From Whitmania pigra (taxonomy: Eukaryota; Annelida; Clitellata; Hirudinida; Haemopidae), in NCBI GenBank assembly GCA_021613335.1, contig JAJTWR010000353.1, positions 378,501 to 442,500 of the forward strand: a stretch of DNA of 64,000 bases, read 5' to 3'. The notes below the pieces were generated by a model. That model saw nothing but the letters and a program-made list of their open reading frames with translations, was not told the origin of the DNA and ran no database searches. Positions 36,722 to 50,118 of the stretch are shown piece by piece. The position numbers were made by a program, and so were the translations under genes. The first letter of the stretch is position 1; every line of letters begins with the position of its first letter.

Positions 36722-39285
36722 GTGAAATATTTGTTTTATAATAATCGTCGGTTAAAACTATTAGAATAAACTGTATAGATAATTGCACTAACCATTAATT
36801 ACTTTCAATAATTGCAATTACTTAACAAATCTTTAATTATTTGCAATAAATGGAGTTAATTGAAATTGAAATAGCTCTTAAATATTCGGAAAGATCTCTA
36901 GACATTTTCTCCAAAAGCATAATCTACCTCGTGATTAGGGTTGAAAGAACCGTGTAATTTGATGAACAGTTACGTAATAATTTGCTTGAAGTTTCGTTTA
37001 CTTACATCAATAAAGCTAGGATGATGTTCATGTTTCATGAATACCTTCTGTATCATTCCACTTCGTTCTACTTATGAGTGTAGGAGTTTAAAAGTAATTG
37101 AATACCACCCAAGCTTTAACGTTCTTGTGAGTAAAGTAATTTTGAGAAATTATTAACATTCAGATATCTGCCATATATTAACTTATTTTGAAATAATAAA
37201 TGAAAATTTCGCGAAATCAGAGACTGTGATAAGCATTTGCGCCTTATGATATGTGCCTCGGAGGTGATGAAGAGATTTGAAATTGAACAGAGGCAGGCTA
37301 AATGTTCTTCCGCCAGACACTGACAAGATGTCGCTTCATGACTCTCGAGTATTTGCACTTTGATGCCAGGAATAAGATGGATTTTATTTCACGTGTCGAA
37401 ATGAATACTCAGAAACCATTCAAGGACTGGTAGACAAAAAAACTCCGCAATTTATTTTTAGCATCAATTCCTCCGTTCATCCACTAATCCATGCCTACAA
37501 TCAAACCTAGCCAAACAGACACTTATGGGGACAGGTAGACAAAAGAAGTGGGCGCACCTCTGACACGGCAAATATACAGTAAGGATTTCACCGAGTGTAG
37601 CTTTGACATCCCTGGACCCTTGCATACCTGCCTATGTCACGAGCCGATCGCGGTGTGGCTTCTGCATTCAAACGTATTCTCCATTATTGGGAGAGATAAT
37701 TAGTTGAACCCCAGCATTTGTTCGACGTGGCAGAGGGCAACAGTAATAAGTAGATGAACCAGGCAGAAGAGAAAGATTTTGCCTTCAGCACTTCGACTGT
37801 CGCGCACCTCAAATATTTGAGAACGCCGCTCTTACTGTCCCATCTCCGAAGTTATTCGTCACTCCCTCCAGCAACTTATCCTTTGTTTTGATTTATTTTC
37901 CTCTCGGATTTTATTTACCGAAAATATGAACCTAATGTTGCTGGAATGTTCGCCTCTTGGTTTCACATGTCGAAACCGAGGTTCGTTCGTCCATCGATTA
38001 AAATCCCTTCAAAGAAACTTTTATGAAATGAAAAATTATTTTCGACGTCTCGCATAAAATTTCGATTCTCCGTTTCGTATTCTAAACCTCTTCTGTAAAC
38101 TTCGTCCTTTGAAGACCGATTCGCCTGCTGATGCTGATGTTTACACAACTTAATTATTAGCATTCTTGATTCTAGATTCTATAAATGTCTTAATTAAAAA
38201 TAAATAAATCGACCTTGTTTATTTACAAATATAATTGTCAAAAAAAAAGAAATAAATTCGCCCGCTGACTTGGGTTCAGCTTTGTGCGAATATACGATCT
38301 GGGAGCGCGTGATGTTCCGAATGATCGACACAAAACATTTGGCGAGCAAGTAAGATTAACTTTCACTTAGGACGACATCTTAGGACTTCTTAATGACAAA
38401 TTTATGGATCATTGCGAGTGTATTGTCCTCATGTGTTGAAATTTATCGATTTTCTGCCGCATTTGAAGACATAAATTTTCCATTTTGAATTCATTTCTTC
38501 TGACGGCTTCGACCTCCGATGAATCTCTTGTCAACGGGTGACAAATAATCCGCGGGAGTTTTAAACACGTGGAGATGGGAGAACCAATTGCCGTCGGGTA
38601 TAACTGCCATTAAATCGCCTCGCTTGCCTCTTTCTGTTTCGTCTTTCAATCATTCGAGTTCTTCAGAACACTTTCTTTAGGCGACGCTTTTGAATACAGT
38701 TTCTTGTTTCAATTTGAAATCGTTTTGAATGTTTTAAAATGTCTTAGTGACCTTCTCCAGTAAAAGTTCTTCTCTCACTTATCGGTCGTTCTTCGTTGCT
38801 TGGCTACACCTAATAACCTCGACTAGACCAAAGAATTTCATCTCCAGAGATTTTCTTCCTCCTCCTCCGTCTCTTCATTTTCCTCACATCTCTTCCATCT
38901 TTAACTTTTTTCTTTTCAGGCGCCGACTCTTTGAACCATCCGCCATTGTTGGAACCGACACAAAACATCATCTTTGTTGTTCTCCTTTTACTCAGGTTAC
39001 CTGCCCTTAGCCGTGGTTGATCTGAATCGACGCTTGACCTCGTTTGTGAGCAAATTTTACCACTGCCACTGGCACCATTCAGCTTTGACTTTTTCCACCA
39101 ACTTCCGGGGTAATCCATGACAATAAATAACGAATAAGTTTAATATATTAACAATAAATACTAAATAAGGGTAATATGTCAATAACAAATACTAAATAAA
39201 TTTAGTTTATCAATAATAAATACTTAACGCTAGCATGAGGAGATTTTTAAATTCTTGATAAATGACTTTCAGATTTAAGCAGGCA

Positions 39286-39316
39286 AACAATAATAATAAT
39301 AATAATAATAATAATA
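39286..39316. repeat. (AAT)n simple repeat
   Basis: About ten uninterrupted AAT units. Confidence 0.9.
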
Positions 39317-39521
39317 GTGGAGATTTTTGGCCATTCATGGAATCGAAGTTTGACATTGTCCTTGACCAAAGTGACTCTTTAAGATATTTATAAAATAAAT
39401 AAATTATAAAATAATCAGCATGTGCAAATGACATTTGATTAATAACAAAGCTTTATTATTGTCAATAAAAGACTCGAAATAAAACTTCAAAATAAACAAA
39501 CATGTTTTTTTGCGATAAACT

Positions 39522-39567
39522 AATCCAAGACGATGACGACGACGATGATGATGATGATGATGACGAT
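39522..39567. repeat. (GAY)n simple repeat
   Basis: GAC/GAT triplets in tandem; in one frame they read as an Asp run, which is not taken as coding. Confidence 0.85.
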
Positions 39568-41654
39568 CACGGAGATGTTTATGAGTACATGCGTGAAAAA
39601 TGGCAACTGGATACTGTTGATGGTAAAAGAGACTGCATAAACTCAAACAACTGCTTCTGGAGCGATATTACAAAGAGTTCCACCCTGTACCATCTTAAAA
39701 GGATTGAGTGTCCTTCAAATCTCCTGAGAACAATTTTTATATCAGACTCGTTCTATCGTCCTTGACTGGAATCATTGTAAATGATCTGTTTACATAATTG
39801 TTTAATCAATTTTCCGCACTTTTAAGTCGATTTAAATGTTATTTTCACGTTAATTTAGGTTTTAAATTGGTTTCATAATTGAGAGATTCAAATGATTCGA
39901 TATATAAAGGTGGATTTATTTTGTGTAAATTGTAGATTATATGTAATAATAAAAGTAATACGTGATTTATAAAATAATAAATATACACAATAATATACGT
40001 AATACGAAATATTTTTGATTAAAATAACATTAATAATTTTAATAACAATTGTTATTAATATTAATTAATATTAATTGCTGATAAGAAACACATCATTATA
40101 TCCCTACAAGTGATTCATGTCATAATTTTCGCCATAATTATCGATGAATGTTAATAATTAATGGGGAGAGTTTAATGAGGAAACGAGGCTGATATGAGTT
40201 CACTGCAGGCAGGCAGTTTTCCATGACCCCAGCACGCCCTCTGGGTCATGAAGGGGCATCTTTGATGGGAATTAAGGTTCCCTGGTGGATTCCTCTTTGT
40301 ATGCCTCTGTGTATGCCTGGCTGTATTTGTGATTTTCTTTGGTACTAAGTATGGAAATGTATGAAATGTTCACGTAATCAGGGTTAAGATGGTTATCGGC
40401 GTTAGACATTTTTAGAAAGTGATAAATAATATTTTCTTGAAGAATTTATAAAAAATAGGTACAATTTGACTTAAATTATTTTTCATGGTAGAAAAGTTCT
40501 AGAAATTAATTATTAAAAACCACAGCACAAAACATAAAGCCTTACTTAATTACTAGCGCCAACAATAACATGAATTTAATATAACAAAATAAATAAAAAC
40601 AAAAACCACACAAATAAATAGCAATTTAATATAGTAATAATATAGTAAAATAGCAAAGCAGACAAGAAGTGGGACATGCAGGGACACTGAGGCAATGACA
40701 GCAAACAGTTACAGAGGACGGATTCCAAGACAGGGTTATCGAGGTTACGAAATAATTACAAGAATTGTCGACTCACAATGTCAGGACCTCGCATATTTGC
40801 CGCGTCAAGTGTTCCACGTCATCGTGACGTCACATCCGCTAGGAGAAGAAAAAACTGACCGGTCGTGAGACGAGGTGGAAAATAACGAGCCGCCCTGGAA
40901 TGCCCGAGGTTGACTGATGGATGGATTGACGGGTGGGTGGAGGAATGAAGGGGTCACGGAACCGGTGCACTTTGATTGACAGCTGCTTGACGGAAATCAT
41001 TGGAATTTGTTTCATCGTAAATTAGTGACTTTCTTGTTTTTATTATCGAAATTGTAATTATTCGTATTTATGCATTTAGGTGTAAAAAATAAGCTGATGT
41101 GCTGATTAATCGTAATTAGACGTAAATGTTCTGTACGTACTGTTGCTAAAAAATAAATAATAACTAAATAAGAACAAACATACATAATTAAATAAAATAA
41201 ATAATTCTCTCAAAGAAAAATAATAACTCGTAAATTTATTATACTATCATCAACAACTTACATAATATTTGAATAAATTAAAAAAACCCCACAAAACATA
41301 AAATATCCACCTTAAACATCGACGTTCGTAGACTAGGAACACAGGTTAGGAATGCACATTCGAGGAATATCGAATTATCTTTTCCATTTCCTCCTTCTAT
41401 TTGGCCTTCACCTTTGCGATGTGACAAAAAATGACAAGAGGAATATGAAGGGTTCATATGTCACCGAGTGCCAGCCAAGATGGCCGCCTGCAGATTCAAT
41501 GCAAGGATCAGACCTGGAAACAATGCAAAGGAAACCGTTGATTGACTGAATGAGGGGAGGTGGAAAGGTGGAGGAATGCAAGTGGGACATGGAGTGACAT
41601 GCTAGCACTGGAGGAGTTTCTATGTCGTCGATTGACAGCCTAATGACGAGTTAC

Positions 41655-41683
41655 AACGACAACAACAACAACAACAACAACTA

Positions 41684-41764
<81 letters not shown>

Positions 41765-41779
41765 CAATAATAACAATTA
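41655..41779. repeat. (CAA)n followed by (AAT)n simple repeat
   Basis: CAA units to about 41681 and AAT units from about 41685 to 41760, with interrupted units after that. Confidence 0.92.
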
Positions 41780-42063
41780 ATCCTCATGATAATCTCGTTA
41801 ATCCTTGCCTATCAAATTCTCACGACTCGTATCCAGTAAAACATTGAAACGCATGAAGAATGTTCTTCATTCCTTCTTTTGTCTTCCATTCTTTCCACGC
41901 TCCATTGCTCCTCGTCTTGTTGTTCTAATTGATTCGAACGGACACGCAATCACGTGTCTTCGATGACATCATTATCATCGCCGAATAGCTTTAAAGTCGC
42001 TTTAAAATTAAAATCATAGATAATAGTGACACAAACAAGTGATAATAATTATGTCCGATGTCG

Positions 42064-42160
42064 CATCCATCCATCCATCCATCCATCCATCCATCCATCC
42101 ATCCATCTATTCATACATCCATCCATCCATCCATCCATCCATCCATCCATCCATCCATCC
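42064..42160. repeat. (ATCC)n tetranucleotide repeat
   Basis: About 24 ATCC units with two interruptions (CTATTCATACATCC near 42106-42120). It is complementary to the GGAT array at 42618-42766. Confidence 0.93.
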
Positions 42161-42617
42161 GTGCTAGATGTCCAGGTGGTAACAAGACATGTCACAGGTA
42201 TGTGACGAGTGCAATTAGAGCGTGAGATGAATGTCTCCAGCATGCGTGACTCTTATCCATCGCCAATGCGCCTTTGATAATTATTATATTGAATATTCAT
42301 GTGATTAAGTAATATTAATTAAATTAATAATAATAATATTAATGGTAATCGATTAAAAGAATTTTTAATATTGCAATATTTAATATAATGTTTATATTTT
42401 TAAAAGTGGATCATTTATTCATGTTGTTATTAATGAAATATAATAATAAAATTTCGTTTAACTAATTAATGATAAATATTTTTAATTAAACCAGTGAATA
42501 TTCAGTTTTACTAATTTGTAACAACTTAATCAATCTATTGCGAGGCGTTCACGCAACATAACAACGCAATTGGTTAAGCATTGTTTGTAGTCAATGTTCG
42601 AATTTATTAAAACAGCG

Positions 42618-42766
42618 GATGGATGGATGAATGGATGGATGAACGGACGGACGGACGGATGGATGGATGGATGAATGGATGGATGGATGGATGGATGGAT
42701 GGATGGATGGATGGATGAATGGATGGATAGATGGATGAATGGATGGATGGATGGATGGATGGATGG
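42618..42766. repeat. (GGAT)n tetranucleotide repeat, inverted relative to 42064-42160
   Basis: About 35 GGAT units with variants GAAT, GGAC and AGAT. Confidence 0.93.
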
Positions 42767-43069
42767 AGTGAGTGGATGAATTGATACCAGGGATGTTTAA
42801 TGCCGCCTTCACATTCCAGTCACAACTTTGAGCCACCATGTGACATCATCTCTGTTTTCTGTCATCATGTGTCGACCTATGACCTCTGCAGTCGTAACTC
42901 AATGACGTTGATGAAGACATCATCATTAACATAATCCATGTCATCATCATCATCATCATCATTATCATATGCGATGTGATTGGTGGCAGAGCTGGAAAAA
43001 TTAAAAATTAATGCTCCGTCGACTCACCCTTATTAATTTATTTTATTGTTTTTAAATTACTCACCACAA

Positions 43070-43070
43070 T

Positions 43071-43103
<33 letters not shown>

Positions 43104-43213
43104 GGGTGGAGGTGGTGGTGACGGTGATGCTGTTGATGATGATGACGACGATGATGATGATGATAATGGCTATGATGATAATGATGGCAACAACAACGAT
43201 GATGATGATGATT
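43070..43213. repeat. (GAT)n-rich simple repeat
   Basis: A GATGATGAT core from 43072 to 43102, then impure GAT/GGT/GAC units to 43213. It is complementary to 43590-43696. Confidence 0.88.
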
Positions 43214-43589
43214 ACGCTGGGTTTTAATTGGCTACCCTAGAGAGAGAAATGGAGACTAAACGTGAGAGGAGTTGTTATTGATCTGGGGTGCATAGGTAAT
43301 AGAATCATCTCCACCCTAAACCTTTCCCCTCTTCTTCCAAGTTTCTGAGACTGGAAATTGGAAACAAATTTCTGATTTACGTCGGCTCTTCCAACGGAGT
43401 TGTTCGTGTTCTTCTGCGATTCCAGGATCACGTGACGAGGAGGTGATGATGTTTGCTTCTTTGTTTTTGTTGATTGAAGCTTTTTTTTTATTTTCTCTTT
43501 CACTCCCTCTTTCTCTCTTCCAAATGAATTTTTATTGCTTTTATTTACCGCGTGTGTCTTCAAATGGGTGGTCGGACGTTTTCCCATAG

Positions 43590-43735
43590 CTATCATCATC
43601 ATCATCATCGTCGTCGTCGTCACCATCATCAAGTATCATCATCATCATCTTCATCATCACCATCATCAAGTATCATCATCATCATCATCATCATCGTTGT
43701 CATCTGCATCATTACGATCATCTTCCCACTATCCA
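43590..43735. repeat. (ATC)n-rich simple repeat
   Basis: CATCATCATC runs interrupted by GTCGTCGTC and by two copies of a CACCATCATCAAGTATC unit about 40 bp apart (near 43620 and 43660). Confidence 0.88.
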
Positions 43736-44221
43736 CCATCATCGACTTATTGTCAATTTTATAAACAAAAAGCCATTTTGTTGGACAATTTAACAGACGT
43801 TCGAAAGTATGTTTTTTGTATAAAAAGTGATTCTTTATTAATAGCAGAAGAATTATTTTTAAATAAATATTTGTTATGTCGCACTATTAATTTAATTAAC
43901 TAAGTAATTGTTAAGTATCACTATCATAATCGCCCCAATTGCATGCTCACGGGAGGTCTTCCTTTGATTTGGAGTGGAACAATATCCAAGCATTGGCGAA
44001 CAATAGCACATCTGCACAAGCATTTAAAAACAAACGCACTCACACCTTCGTGCACCTGCTCTCCTTAGTTAATGACTGATGGTTGGTCGGTGCTCCATCG
44101 TCCACTCGTACAGGTGTCCAACCAGGTGAACGTCATGTACCGTGAATTGTGGCACCTGGAAATTGTGCCATGCTGTCGTGAAGCTAGTGGCGTTATTGGT
44201 AAAATATATTTACTGAGTAAG

Positions 44222-44370
<149 letters not shown>

Positions 44371-46539
44371 AGTTGTTGTATTGTAGTATTGTTGTTATCA
44401 TCATCATCACTATCATCTATATCATTGCTATTATTACGACGAGTGTATTACTAAACATAATTATTTATTAAGTTACTTGACAACGGATAGTTCAAATTTA
44501 CTTTTACATCGCCACAAAATACAGACAAGTGTCATAATTCAGTGATTGCAATCTTTCGTGTTACGGTGCATTAGTTACTTGTGACACATTCCATCATTCT
44601 GACTTATATCCGTGTTGCATGCAGAACTGTTGATATCATTCTGGGGGGAGCCCAAATGACATGTCGTCATAAATACTGCCAATGATTATGATAATGATGA
44701 CGCTGGTAATGATTATGATGATGGCAAAGTCGATGACCATTCGAAATTATGAGTTGAATTATTGAATCCGTCTTGAAAACAATCGATTTTGGAAAACTTA
44801 CTTAAAATTACGATTTTTGTTAATTATCATTAAAATTAATGTTTATGCATTCTTTAAAGCATTTATTTATTTATCCACACGTTTCACATTTAGTCGCTTT
44901 GGATTTCCATGGCTAAACATGACCATCACGATACGACGACTTTCAACTTTCACTCAACAGCCTCTTACAATTCTCATCGTACTCCAGTTAATCGATTATA
45001 TTACTTTAATTTGCAATTCGCTCCTAAAAATGTCTCCGAAGGTTTAAAATGATGAGGAGAATGATCCCGCATTTGGGAAGAAAAGAGCGTCTAATTCTCC
45101 GTGATAATGGACTCTTAATGGACGAACAGGAAGACAACAAACAGACGTTGGAGTCTCCTTTGTGTCCATTGAATCTCTCGTGTGACCCTCGTTCTCCCGA
45201 CCTTTGCAATTAAACGGATAAATGATGCGTGCTCTATGAGTCCGGTTCTCCTTTTGAAGATTTTACCGTTTCAATTCCGGGGTTAAGTGCCACTTTTTGA
45301 GATCCGACGAGATTACGTCTGATGTCTGCTGCTCGTCAGATGAAAGCCTGTGACATTGAGACAAGGACTGCACCTTTTTGCCGCCATTTTGCATCGCAGG
45401 ATTTGTTTTGTCTGAATAAAGAAAATGGTACCTACAGCTTAATAAATTAGTGCGGGGGAACTTAGAGAACCACAAACCAAACTTCACAGTTAAAAAAAAA
45501 TGTTCACGACCATTTAAACGTAATTTCAATTAGTTGGAGTTTAATTGCGAACGAGTAATTAAAGTCCAACCCTATTAAAGTGAATCGTGTATTTAACTGG
45601 CGCTTTTCCCACTTTAACTCGCCTCTAATTATCTTCAAATAAGTAATAATAATCACAAATTATTTTAAAGCAACCGCCTAAAATTAAATTGCCAACTACT
45701 CGTCCTCAATGAAGCAACCCTCTCTTTCCTTCGAGAAATACTGGTTGCAGTGTCGAAGGTCGGAAGAAATCTTCGTTTGCAAGTGACTGGTAGGGCTTAG
45801 GGGAAAAGGTGAATAGTTGAAATGCTTGCGGCAGAATGACGAGTGATGTCATACAATATGGCGAACGGCATGGGACGCTATCAAAGAAGGGAGATGAAAG
45901 AAGCCCTACAAGCAGAGGTCACTCGTGCCTCAGACTCGTGTCTTGAGGGCGCTTTAGAAGTCCGCCCATAAGTCTCCATTAAACGGAGTATAATTGTAAT
46001 TATACCAGTTATTATTGAAGCCGGTCTCGTGCGGGACGTGCCGCAAGTGGAAACTATCCCAGCCAATCGGAGGCCGAGTGGAATAATTGATCCATGTAAA
46101 CAAACTTCCGTCCATAGATTGGAAGCGAATAAAATCGTTGGCGTGTAATTTAAGTCTCAAGATTTGACGGAGACTTGCGTATCTTTGCGGATGTTCATGT
46201 CTTAAGCCTGGTACCTAATGATTCGACACTATTCGATGGATGTGAACTAACCAGAAGAGTTTTATTTTTAATGCTTCGGAGGATTTTATTTCTCCGACTG
46301 CTGCTCATGGATGGCAAAGTAAATTTTCATTAAGATAATTTTTTAAATTTATAATTTAATGATAAAATTTAAAGACAAAAGCGAAATGTTTTGTTATCGA
46401 TATTATGTAGTCATAATTAAGATTTGTTTAATAATAGTATTAGTTAATAACATTAAAAATAATAATATTTTTATCAAATTATGGGTTAAACCAAATAGTT
46501 GTAATTATTTCGTATATTAAACCGTAACTAATTATTCAG

Positions 46540-49329
46540 GTTAACAGTGGCAAAATGACTGACTTTCTAACTTGTGGGATTTGTCGTGAAATCTTCTCGT
46601 TGGGGGACATACTCCACTTCATCGAGCACAAGACTAAGCATCGTATCCAGCAACAACAACAACAGCAGCATCAGCAACAGCAGCAACAACAACAAAACCA
46701 TCCTCACGTTGCAACAACTGCTACGACATCCAACTCGACATCAACCCCATCCTCAACCGGTCCGCAAAGATGCTTAAGCAACGCAACAAGTTCCGATAAG
46801 AATGTGGAACAAGAGGATTATCAGGAGCTGGAAAATGGTAAAGAACATCCTGGGAAAGATGATGGAGAAGGTGATCAAACTCGACCAAACAGTGATGTCA
46901 CTGTGCCCGGTGACGAAGCCAATGGATCTGAATTAAGCGTTCGTTCGATGTCTAAGGATTCTTCCGGTTTGTTGATATTTTGATGTTCACCACAATTTGC
47001 TCATCAATGTGTTTTAACAGTAAATTTGTATGATCATGTTATGTTTATCAAGCAATTACTCCATTTAATTTGATGCATGTTTCATTTGAGTACAGAGCCT
47101 AATTCCGTAGCGTGCGCGATGTGTTCGAGAAGTTTTGAATCATCTTGGCAGCTCCTCAGCCACGTTCAAAGCGAACATCGCCTTAAACTACTTCACCAAA
47201 TATCCATATCGCCCAGCATTGGCGATCAACCAAACCTCATAGACCTCCAAAAGAGAAAGAAGGACGTTTCCTCCGTTGATTTATCCAACTCGAGATCCAG
47301 TCCCTTCAAAAGACGTGGTCAGAACTACTCCTCCGATGAAGAAGCACCAAGCGTTGAATCTAGAAAATCCTTTCGTGCTGTTTCTCCTGAGGTTTCCTTA
47401 GCATCAAAATCATTGTTAGTGCCAACGTCGGGTTCAATGGATGTTCAGAAGCAATTTTTAGAGAGAAAATTATCGAGATCTTCAACATCTCCGGAGAATA
47501 AGTCGGCATTCAGTCGCTTTCACCCCAGCAAAGAACACATTCCTGCCAGTGAAATACTACCATTTAACTCAAGAGTTTCTTACCCAGCTTATCATTACGA
47601 GCGCAGCAACTTCCCAACTGCAGTTCCAGTTCTTAGGGACATTTCTCCAGTGCCCACTCCAAGTCAAGATGTTTGCTCGAGAAGATTGAGACAATTGGCG
47701 GGTCAGCGCTTCACTGATAAGGGCCTTTTCCTTCCTGGTTCAAGCGAGCAAAGATCAGTAGAAACATCAGCTTTTCCAAGAGCATACGGTCTCACGGGAA
47801 CTTTTCCTATGCCTTCTCCTACGGTTCCTGACCTGTTCCAATTAAACGAATGCCTTCTTTGCAAAAAGCAATTCAAATTTCCAAACGCATTGGTGGGACA
47901 TTATTACGAGGCTCACCCGTGCGACATTCCACTCTTGCTTCATCGATTCTCTCAGGAGACCAGTTTTCGATTCAACCCACTGGCTAGCCAACACTTTTCG
48001 ATGAACCTTCCATTTTCAACGAATCAACATCCGAGTCGAGCTACCAGAGAATCGGGTTACCCCACATCACTTGAAAACAGGAAGGAAGAAAGTGTGTCCT
48101 TGTTTGAAGATGAAGATTTGAGTTTGGACGAAAGGAGGAAAAATGATTTCTTCAGATCTACGAGCAACAACCACTTTGGAGCGGCTGAGTCAACATTAAT
48201 CGATGACGTCTTTAAGCAATCTCTAATGCGTGGCAGTGATGCATATAGGATGACCAAATCTGATCGCAAGAGGAATGTGGATTTTAGGGGACGGGAATTG
48301 TTTTGTGAGGAATCAAAAGAGTTAAAGGAAAGAATTTCAAACGGAACCAGCCATGTCTCTCCGTCTCCTTCACTTCGATACAAGAAACAAAAGTTAGATA
48401 CCACTGCTGGAGAGAATTCTGTCATGTTCAAGACAAGCAGAATTTATAAAAGCAATTCAAACTTAGACCAGATCCAAACAAATTCTTCGCAATCTAAAGA
48501 TGATCATATTCAAGTTCAAGATGAAAATGATTTGAACGTCGATGTGAAACCAACTTTATTTACCGTGACTGTAACGGTTCCATCCGAATCCATTCCAATG
48601 GATTCACACCAAAGCAGGACCAGCAGAGAGTTTGATTCTCCCGCCTCCACTTCATCTGGAACGTCAACAACAGCTCCACCTCCTTCTAGGAAGAGAAACG
48701 ACACTTGCGAATTTTGCGGAAAGGTTGATTATTTGCTAATAGAAATTACACATTGTTTGATGCGGTAGCGATTATCTAGGGCTTTGGTGCGGCTCCGTTA
48801 GGAGTTCAAATCCTAGCCGCTCGCAAACAGGGACGTCATTTCATGTTTTTCTAAAGGGGCAAACTCGAGCAGCCTTTTTTTGCTTCCCTCCCTCATATGA
48901 CGTCTCTGCTCGCAAGAGTTTCTACATCTAACTAACATTGTTTGATGTGATTTCCAATTCAACCAACTTTTAAAATAACTTTTGAATTATTAGGTGTTCA
49001 AAAACTGCAGCAACCTGACTGTTCATAGGCGATCGCATACTGGCGAGAAACCCTACCGATGCCCCCACTGTCCTTATGCTTGTGCCCAATCGAGCAAGAT
49101 AACTCGTCACTTGAAGACTCATGGAATAATGCCTGGCAATGGAAGTCAACCATCTGGTCATTACTCGTCGAGAAAGTTCTCTACTTATTCCTCTGGATTT
49201 CAAGGAAAAGAAGATGACAGTCAACTGAAGCAGTCTCAAGGTCATGATCTCCAAGAAATACCCTCCACCACAAGAACCTCGCCCGGAGCTTCGTCTGCTA
49301 GATCTACCGCCACTTCCCAAACCATATAA
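46540..49329 (+). CDS. BCL11-like C2H2 zinc-finger transcription factor
   Basis: Coding exons are 46540-46966, 47096-48723 and 48994-49329. From ATG 46555 they give 2376 nt, or 791 residues; an upstream 5' exon is likely because 46540 follows an AG acceptor. The N-terminal finger [20 protein letters not shown] matches the atypical C2HC finger of BCL11A/B (CxxCxxxFPLGDILxFIEHK). It is followed by a polyQ run, finger two ([20 protein letters not shown]), finger [20 protein letters not shown], a Ser-rich linker, then the typical pair [20 protein letters not shown] and [20 protein letters not shown]. The protein stops soon after this pair, so the last finger of vertebrate BCL11 (the sixth) is absent, and the internal pair is reduced to one unusual finger. 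BCL11 proteins are nuclear repressors in neural and blood development. Intron 2 holds a SINE with a nested MITE. AATAAA lies at 49507-49512. Confidence 0.88.
48750..48947 (+). mobile_element. tRNA-derived SINE with 13-bp target duplication, interrupted by a MITE
   Basis: The perfect direct repeat ACATTGTTTGATG lies at 48750-48762 and 48935-48947. Between them, 48763-48934 starts with an A-box-like TAGCGATTATCTAGG, then a B-box GAGTTCAAATCC (48802-48813). An 81-bp MITE is inserted after CTCGCAAA; without it the SINE is about 85-90 bp. A sequence with the same block CTCCRTTAGGAGTTCAAATC lies at 55647-55745. It lies in BCL11-like intron 2. Confidence 0.75.
48820..48916. mobile_element. MITE nested in the SINE
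   Basis: The 81-bp element at 48828-48908 begins CAGGGACGTCAT and ends ATGACGTCTCTG. The flanks CTCGCAAA (48820-48827) and CTCGCAAG (48909-48916) make an 8-bp duplication with one mismatch. Its ends match the MITE at 34314-34422. Confidence 0.78.
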
Positions 49330-50118
49330 GCCCAGATGTATTATTTATTAATTATTATTTAGTTAAATCAGTGACCGAGAAATTTGACTTGATGTATTTC
49401 AAAGATGACATATATAGCGTTCAGATATAACTTAAGTGCCTTTTCTTCAACTAACATTGGAGTTAATTTTGACTGACTTGTGTTTACTACTTAAGTTTAT
49501 CACCAAAATAAAGTATTTGCTGTCACATTTCGAAAGTTGATATTTTATCACAATCTATCGCCATTTGAGAAACAGTCAGGGAACTGTTCAATAGATATAC
49601 TATTTTTCAACTACGGTAATGTGACCAAAGATATAGTCTCTTAACGAAGAGCGAAGATGAACTTAATAGTGTTTTTACAAAATACATTCGGTTAAGGGAG
49701 TGTGGTGTTATTCAACCATCCGAAACGTTTTCAAGGCGCTTTATGTAGAATTTATGCTGGATGAAGGTGGAGATTGATAAACACCTGTTAACATCGAGAA
49801 CACAGGCGGAATAGCTGTAAAACAATATGCGTAACAATAAAATTTTTGACAAAATCAAAAATAATTACAAATTAAAAATTATGCTTGCGCTTATTTAGCA
49901 TTTAGGCTGACTATCAAACAAAATGTTATTACATCTTGTAATTTTATCGAAACATACATTAAAATATGTACAATTTAAATAATAATCTTGTTTTACTAGT
50001 TAAAATTTCCCATATTTATGAATTAAGCGCAAATTCAGAGAATAATAATATTTCTGGCTGACGTGTTGGTGTTTGGCTTGAGCGAAAAGGGGGACTTTTG
50101 TAATTGGAAAAACCTGCC
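49330..50118. other. BCL11-like 3' UTR and Derlin promoter region
   Basis: The polyadenylation signal AATAAA at 49507-49512 lies about 180 bp after the BCL11-like stop. The rest, up to the Derlin ATG, shows no gene and presumably includes its promoter. Confidence 0.5.

Noticed and set aside
38747..39118. Overlapping open frames of about 90-100 codons on both strands
   Set aside because: No conserved motif, low-complexity Lys/Arg runs, no splice context; most likely chance.
42049..42839. Open frames encoding WMDG and HPSI repeats
   Set aside because: They are read-throughs of the ATCC/GGAT tetranucleotide arrays.
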